A model generated the notes under the pieces. It made no database searches. It was not told where the DNA came from and saw nothing but the letters and a program-made list of their open reading frames with translations. A stretch of 64,000 nucleotides of DNA from Pseudaquabacterium terrae (GTDB taxonomy: Bacteria > Pseudomonadota > Gammaproteobacteria > Burkholderiales > Burkholderiaceae_C), in contig NZ_JABRWJ010000002.1 in assembly GCF_013266755.1 (NCBI RefSeq), forward strand, positions 248,001 through 312,000, given 5' to 3'. The translations under genes were made by a program, and so were the position numbers. Positions 59,927 to 64,000 of the stretch are shown here, in pieces (the first letter of the stretch is position 1; every line of letters starts with the position of its first letter).

Positions 59927-60864
59927 CGCGTGTGCTGATGGCGCTGGCCCTCGCCGTGCTCGCGGCGATCGGCCTGTGGTGGGCGCTGCCGGCCGCGGGC
60001 GGCGAGGGTGAACGCTCGGCGCTGCTGACGCCGGTCTTGCTCGTCACGCTGCTGCTCGCGGCCTGGAGCGTGCGGCGTGTCGCCGCGCTCGATGGCCACC
60101 GCGCCTACGGCACGGCCACCGCGGCGCTGTTCGGCCTGTGGGTCGTCTATTTCTGGGAAGTCAGCGTCTCGCTGTACCAGGTCCCGCGCGTGCTGCTGCC
60201 GGCACCGTCCTTCATCGTGCAGGCGCTGATCGATCGCTGGGACATCCTGGCCGGCGACTTCGTGCAGACCGTGCTGAAGGCCGTGCTGATCGGCTGGGCG
60301 CTCGGCTGCGGGCTGGGCTTCGCGGTCGGCGTGGCGATCGATCGCGCGCCCTTCCTGCAGCGCGGGCTGCTGCCGCTCGCTTCGCTGACCAGCACCGTGC
60401 CGCTGGTGGCCGTCGCGCCGATCGCGGTGATGTGGTTCGGCTTCGAGTGGCCGTCGAAAGCGGCCGTCGTCGTCTTGATGACCTTCTTCCCGATGCTGGT
60501 CTCGACGCTCGCCGGCCTGCAGGCCGCCGGCCGGCTCGAACGCGAGCTGATGCAGACCTATGCCGCCAGCTACGGCCGCACGCTGCTCGACCTGCGCCTG
60601 CCGGCGGCAATGCCCTTCATCTTTGGCGCGATGAAGGTCAATGCGACGCTGGCGCTGATCGGCGCGATCGTCGCCGAGTTCTTCGGCTCGCCGACGGTCG
60701 GCCTCGGTTTTCGCATCAGCACCGAGGCGGCCAAGATGAACATGGCGCTGGTCTGGGGCGCGATCGTCGTCGCCGCGGTGACCGGCTCGGCCGCCTACGC
60801 GCTGCTGGTGCAACTGGAGCGGCGCATCGCGTTCTGGCATCCGTCGGTGCGCGCCACGGCATGA
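59923..60864 (+). CDS. ABC importer permease (second)
   Basis: 313 residues; about three extra helices at the N-terminus (LMALALAVLAAIGLWWALP and following) precede the BPD permease core, whose EAA motif is ELMQTYAASYGRTLLDLRLP. Strong parallel to the first permease suggests an old duplication. Its ATG overlaps the preceding stop. Confidence 0.92.
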   Translation: MTRVLMALALAVLAAIGLWWALPAAGGEGERSALLTPVLLVTLLLAAWSVRRVAALDGHRAYGTATAALFGLWVVYFWEVSVSLYQVPRVLLPAPSFIVQALIDRWDILAGDFVQTVLKAVLIGWALGCGLGFAVGVAIDRAPFLQRGLLPLASLTSTVPLVAVAPIAVMWFGFEWPSKAAVVVLMTFFPMLVSTLAGLQAAGRLERELMQTYAASYGRTLLDLRLPAAMPFIFGAMKVNATLALIGAIVAEFFGSPTVGLGFRISTEAAKMNMALVWGAIVVAAVTGSAAYALLVQLERRIAFWHPSVRATA

Positions 60865-60929
60865 TGGCTTTCCTCGTCGCCGGCAGACCGGCTTGGGCTC
60901 TCCCACAACCATTCCTGAAGGAGCAAGTG

Positions 60930-61928
60930 ATGAAGCGACTCTCGATCAAGCTCGGCCTGCTGGCCTGCGCCGCGATCTGCAGCCTGGGCGTGCAGGCCGC
61001 GGAGAAGCTGACCGTGCAGATGAAGTGGGTGCCGCAGGCGCAGTTCGCCGGCTACTACGTCGCTCAGGCCAAGGGTTATTACAAGGCCGAGGGGCTGGAC
61101 GTGACGATCAAGCCGGGCGGCCCCGACGTCTCGCCCGTGCAGGTGATCGCCGGCAACCAGGCCGACGTGGTCGTCAACTGGATGCCCGATGCGCTGGCCG
61201 CGCGCGAAGCGGGCGTGCCGCTGGTCAACATCGCGCAGGTCTTCGACAAGTCCGGCCTGATGCTGACCTGCAAGAAGGCCAGCGGTGTCACGAGCCCGAA
61301 GGACTTCAAGGGCAAGACGCTGGGCGTCTGGTTCGGCGGCAACGAGTACCCGTTCCTGAACTGGATGGCCAAGCTGGGGCTCAAGCCCGACACCGACGTC
61401 AAGGTGCTGAAGCAGGGCTTCAACGTCGACCCGCTGCTGCAGAACCAGGCCGCGTGCATCTCGACCATGATCTACAACGAGTACTGGCAGGTGGTCGATG
61501 CCGGCGTCAAGGAAAGCGACCTGATCACCTTCTTCTACGAGAAGGAGGGCGTCGCCTCGCTGGAAGACGGCCTGTACGTGCTGGAACCCAAGCTAAAGGA
61601 CCCGGCCTTCGTCGCCCGCATGGCGAAGTTCCTGAAGGCCTCGTTCAAGGGCTGGAACGACGCGGTGAAGAACCCCGAGGAAGCGGCCAAGATCGTCGTC
61701 GCCGCCGACCCCTCGGGCAGCGCGACGCTGCCGGTGCAGACGCGGCAGATGAAGAACATCGCCACGCTGATCAGCACCGCCGGCACCAAGAAGATCGGCT
61801 ACCTGGAGCCGGCCGCCTACGAGCGCACGGTCAAGGTGCTGCTGACCGGCGGCAGCTCGCCGGTGATCAAGAAGGATCCGGGCAAGGCGGCCATGACGCA
61901 CGTGGTCTGGGAAGCCGCGCAGAAGTGA
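60930..61928 (+). CDS. ABC importer substrate-binding protein (NMT1/THI5-like)
   Basis: 332 residues. AAGGAG at 60918-60923 sets the ATG. Signal peptide ends LGVQAAEK. Then KLTVQMKWVPQAQFAGYYVA, GYYKAEGLDVTIKPGGPD and ASGVTSPKDFKGKTLGVW, typical of the NMT1/THI5-like family that binds pyrimidine-like or thiamine-precursor-like molecules. With the RutR box, a pyrimidine base or related compound is the best guess. Confidence 0.9.
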   Translation: MKRLSIKLGLLACAAICSLGVQAAEKLTVQMKWVPQAQFAGYYVAQAKGYYKAEGLDVTIKPGGPDVSPVQVIAGNQADVVVNWMPDALAAREAGVPLVNIAQVFDKSGLMLTCKKASGVTSPKDFKGKTLGVWFGGNEYPFLNWMAKLGLKPDTDVKVLKQGFNVDPLLQNQAACISTMIYNEYWQVVDAGVKESDLITFFYEKEGVASLEDGLYVLEPKLKDPAFVARMAKFLKASFKGWNDAVKNPEEAAKIVVAADPSGSATLPVQTRQMKNIATLISTAGTKKIGYLEPAAYERTVKVLLTGGSSPVIKKDPGKAAMTHVVWEAAQK

Positions 61929-62554
61929 CCGTCGATGGCGGCGAGCTTCGAAAGGGCCAGATCCGCCAGGCCAACGAGGCGCTGATCCTCGGCGCGGGCG
62001 AGCGCGTGTTCGCCCGCGCCGGCTTCAACGGCGCGACGATGGCCGAGATCGCCGACGAGGCCGGCCTGCCGAAGGCCAACCTGCACTACTACTTCGGCAG
62101 CAAGCAGGACCTGTATCGCGCGGTGCTGGCGCGCACGTTGCACGACTGGCTGGTGCCAATGGACAGCCTGGTGCCGGACGCCGATCCGCGCTCGGGACTC
62201 GAGAGCTACATCCGCGCCAAGATGGCGATGTCGGTGCAGCGCCCGGATGCGTCGCGCGTCTTCGCCAACGAGATGCTGCATGGCGCGCCGGTGCTGGGTG
62301 AGCTGATGCGCGGCGAGCTGCGCACGATGGTGCGGCGCAAGGCGGCCGTGCTCGATGCGTGGATCGCTGCGGGCCGCATGGCGCCGGTCGACACCACGCA
62401 CCTGTTCTTCACGATCTGGGCGGCGACGCAGACCTACGCCGATTTCGACGTGCAGGTGCGCGCCGTGCTCGGCCGCGAGACGCTGGGCCCGCGCGACCAG
62501 GCGCGCGCCGCCGAACACGTGGTCGGCCTGATCCTGCGCGGCTGCGGGCTCTGA
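61925..62554 (+). CDS. rutR: RutR-like TetR-family transcriptional regulator
   Basis: 209 residues from GTG 61925 overlapping the preceding stop. The helix-turn-helix GATMAEIADEAGLPKANLHYYFGSK and the following DLYRAVLARTLHDWL match RutR-type TetR proteins, and the C-terminal domain (RVFANEMLHGAPVLGELM, FFTIWAATQTYADF) is the RutR ligand domain. RutR of Escherichia coli binds uracil and thymine. Its operator is found at the start of this operon, so autoregulation is likely. The gene symbol is by analogy. Confidence 0.8.
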   Translation: MTVDGGELRKGQIRQANEALILGAGERVFARAGFNGATMAEIADEAGLPKANLHYYFGSKQDLYRAVLARTLHDWLVPMDSLVPDADPRSGLESYIRAKMAMSVQRPDASRVFANEMLHGAPVLGELMRGELRTMVRRKAAVLDAWIAAGRMAPVDTTHLFFTIWAATQTYADFDVQVRAVLGRETLGPRDQARAAEHVVGLILRGCGL

Positions 62555-62612
62555 GACACTTGAGGGGTGATTCCTTTCACGTCCCGATGAGTGCCGCCCG
62601 GCCGTTCCGAAG

Positions 62613-62659
62613 GCGCTCGCGCCCCCCCGGGGGGCAGCGAGCGAAGCGAGCTTGGGGGC
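62613..62659. repeat. GC-rich hairpin repeat of the Burkholderiales dispersed type
   Basis: GCTCGC (62615-62620), then CCCCCC/GGGGGG (62622-62634) and GCGAGC (62638-62643) form a nearly loopless hairpin. It continues as GAAGCGAGCTTGGGGGC. I recall this element scattered between genes in Rubrivivax- and Comamonas-like genomes. Here it lies in the 109-bp gap before the kinase gene and ends 4 bp before its ATG. Confidence 0.5.
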
Positions 62660-62663
62660 ACCA

Positions 62664-64000
62664 ATGACCGCCGGCGCGCCGCCGAGCGACGATGCCCCGC
62701 GCACCGCGACGACCCGCGCGGTGCAGCCTGACGTCGACCTCGGCATCGGCACCGGCACCTTCACCGTCGGCAACCGGCTGGCGGTCGGCCAGCGGCTGGA
62801 CGAGTACGAGATCAGCGGGCTGCTCGGCGAGGGCGGCTTCGGCATCGTCTACCTGGCCTGGGACCATTCGCTGCAGCGCCGGCTGGCGATCAAGGAGTAC
62901 ATGCCGGCATCGCTCGCCTTTCGGTCGCACGGCATGCAGGTCGAGGTCAAGGCCGAGCGCTACGAAGAGTCCTTCGAGGCCGGGCTGCGCAGCTTCATCA
63001 ACGAGGCCAAGCTGCTGGCGCGTTTCGACCATCCGGCGCTGGTCAAGGTGCACCGCTTCTGGCAGGCCCACGGCACCGCCTACATGGTGATGCCGTACTA
63101 CGAGGGCGTCACGCTGAAGCAGGCGCTGGCCGAGATGAGCGAGCCGCCCGACGAGGCCTGGCTGCGCGATCTGCTGGCGCCGCTGCTCGACGCGCTGCAG
63201 TACCTGCACGAGTCCTCGTGCTACCACCGCGACATCGCGCCCGACAACATCCTGCTGATCGACGACGGCCGGCCGCTGCTGCTCGACTTCGGTGCCGCGC
63301 GGCGGGTGATCGGCGACATGACGAAGGCCGTCACGGTGATCCTGAAGCCGGGTTACGCGCCGATCGAGCAGTACGGCGACATGCCCGGCGCGACGCAGGG
63401 CCCGTGGACCGACATCTACGCGCTCGGCGCGGTGCTGCACACCGCGATCACCGGCGTCGTGCCGCGACCCTCCGTCGCGCGCATGCTGCGGGACGACTAC
63501 GAGCCGCTGGTGCTGCGCGCACGCGGCCGCTACAGCGACCGCCTGCTGCGGGCGATCGACCGCACACTGGCGCTGCACCCCGACGAACGGCCGCAGTCGA
63601 TCGCCGTGCTGCGCGAGATGATCGACATCGACCGCGAGCAGGAGACGGCGCCGCTGTCGCTGCCGCCGCGGGTGCCACGCGCGGTGCTGACCCAGCCGCC
63701 GGTGCGGCCGGCGCCACCGCCGAACCTGCCGGCGGTGCCGATGCCCACGGTGGCGCAGCAGCGTGCCGGGATGCCCTGGCCGCCGAGCCGGCCGGTGCTG
63801 ATCGGCGCCGGCGCGGGCCTGGCCGGGGTGCTGGGGCTGCTGTGGTGGCTGAATGCACCCAGGCCGGAGCCGGTGCTGCCGTTGCCGGAACCGCCCGCGT
63901 CCGAAGCTGTGCCTGCCGCTTCGGCGCCGCTGCCGGAGCCGCCGGCCAGCGCCGTGGTGCCCGAGCCGGTGCCGACCCCGGCGCCAGCGCCTGAGCCGCC
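62664..64000 (+). CDS. Membrane-anchored Ser/Thr protein kinase, 3' end outside window
   Basis: 445 codons are visible with no stop. ATG 62664 follows the GC-rich repeat by 4 bp. Kinase domain about residues 50-310: glycine loop LGEGGFGIVYLAWD, catalytic Lys77 in LAIKEYMP, catalytic Asp190 in HRDIAPDNILL, metal-binding Asp208 in LDFGAARR, and the PIEQY motif of this bacterial subgroup. A proline-rich linker leads to a membrane helix about residues 376-398 and the start of a periplasmic Pro/Glu/Ala-rich part. Related kinases occur beside phosphatases or type VI secretion genes; neither is visible in this window. Confidence 0.9.
   Translation, partial: MTAGAPPSDDAPRTATTRAVQPDVDLGIGTGTFTVGNRLAVGQRLDEYEISGLLGEGGFGIVYLAWDHSLQRRLAIKEYMPASLAFRSHGMQVEVKAERYEESFEAGLRSFINEAKLLARFDHPALVKVHRFWQAHGTAYMVMPYYEGVTLKQALAEMSEPPDEAWLRDLLAPLLDALQYLHESSCYHRDIAPDNILLIDDGRPLLLDFGAARRVIGDMTKAVTVILKPGYAPIEQYGDMPGATQGPWTDIYALGAVLHTAITGVVPRPSVARMLRDDYEPLVLRARGRYSDRLLRAIDRTLALHPDERPQSIAVLREMIDIDREQETAPLSLPPRVPRAVLTQPPVRPAPPPNLPAVPMPTVAQQRAGMPWPPSRPVLIGAGAGLAGVLGLLWWLNAPRPEPVLPLPEPPASEAVPAASAPLPEPPASAVVPEPVPTPAPAPEP

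Overview
The window is about 64 kb of GC-rich, gene-dense bacterial chromosome. It looks like Betaproteobacteria, order Burkholderiales, close to the Rubrivivax/Leptothrix/Methylibium type; the genus is not settled. The evidence is the ponA | pilMNOPQ ... aroK-aroB-dgt ... gltBD - mlaFEDACB gene order, the MlaA gene lying between mlaD and mlaC, a divergent gspC, a Burkholderiales-type porin, and strong third-position G/C codon use. I found no rRNA, tRNA, CRISPR array, prophage or intact insertion sequence. Most of the window is conserved housekeeping DNA, so the unusual features are mainly small or regulatory.

Layout. Positions 1-7.2 kb hold the 3' part of a hybrid sensor kinase, a single-domain globin, two poorly known genes and a Tat-exported putative lipoprotein with a lectin/lyase-like C-terminal half. 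Positions 7.3-18.4 kb hold a complete type II secretion locus: gspG-H-I-J-K-L-M-N-D-E-F on the minus strand and gspC divergent. Positions 18.4-22.4 kb hold a CobT-like protein that lacks the expected catalytic glutamates, biosynthetic threonine deaminase (ilvA), a candidate small RNA with its own promoter and terminator, an OsmC-family protein and coq7. Positions 22.7-28 kb hold a porin and a dipeptide/oligopeptide ABC transporter without its binding protein. Positions 28-38.3 kb hold lptM and cyaY (divergent), PBP1A, the type IV pilus assembly operon pilMNOPQ and a large Ig-repeat lipoprotein that follows pilQ after 12 bp.

Positions 38.3-41.3 kb hold aroK-aroB-dgt. A REP-associated transposase relative without its HUH histidines and two REP-like palindromes sit directly in front of gltBD (42.1-48.4 kb). 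Positions 48.5-52.4 kb hold the Mla phospholipid transport genes F-E-D-A-C-B. Positions 52.4-58.1 kb hold a sugar-phosphate block: zwf-hexR in one direction and tal-pgi plus a HAD hydrolase in the other, with a HexR-like operator in the shared upstream region. Positions 58.1-62.6 kb hold an ABC importer operon (ATPase, two permeases, NMT1-type binding protein) ending in a RutR-like TetR regulator. Its promoter region has a nearly exact RutR box, which points to a pyrimidine-related substrate. The window ends inside a membrane-anchored Ser/Thr protein kinase.

The observations I rank highest are the candidate anti-Shine-Dalgarno small RNA upstream of ilvA, the RutR box plus RutR-like regulator on an uncharacterised ABC importer, the degenerate REP-associated transposase with its palindromes, the CobT-like protein without catalytic glutamates, and a recurring -10-like hexamer placed 6-7 bases before ATG that suggests several leaderless mRNAs.
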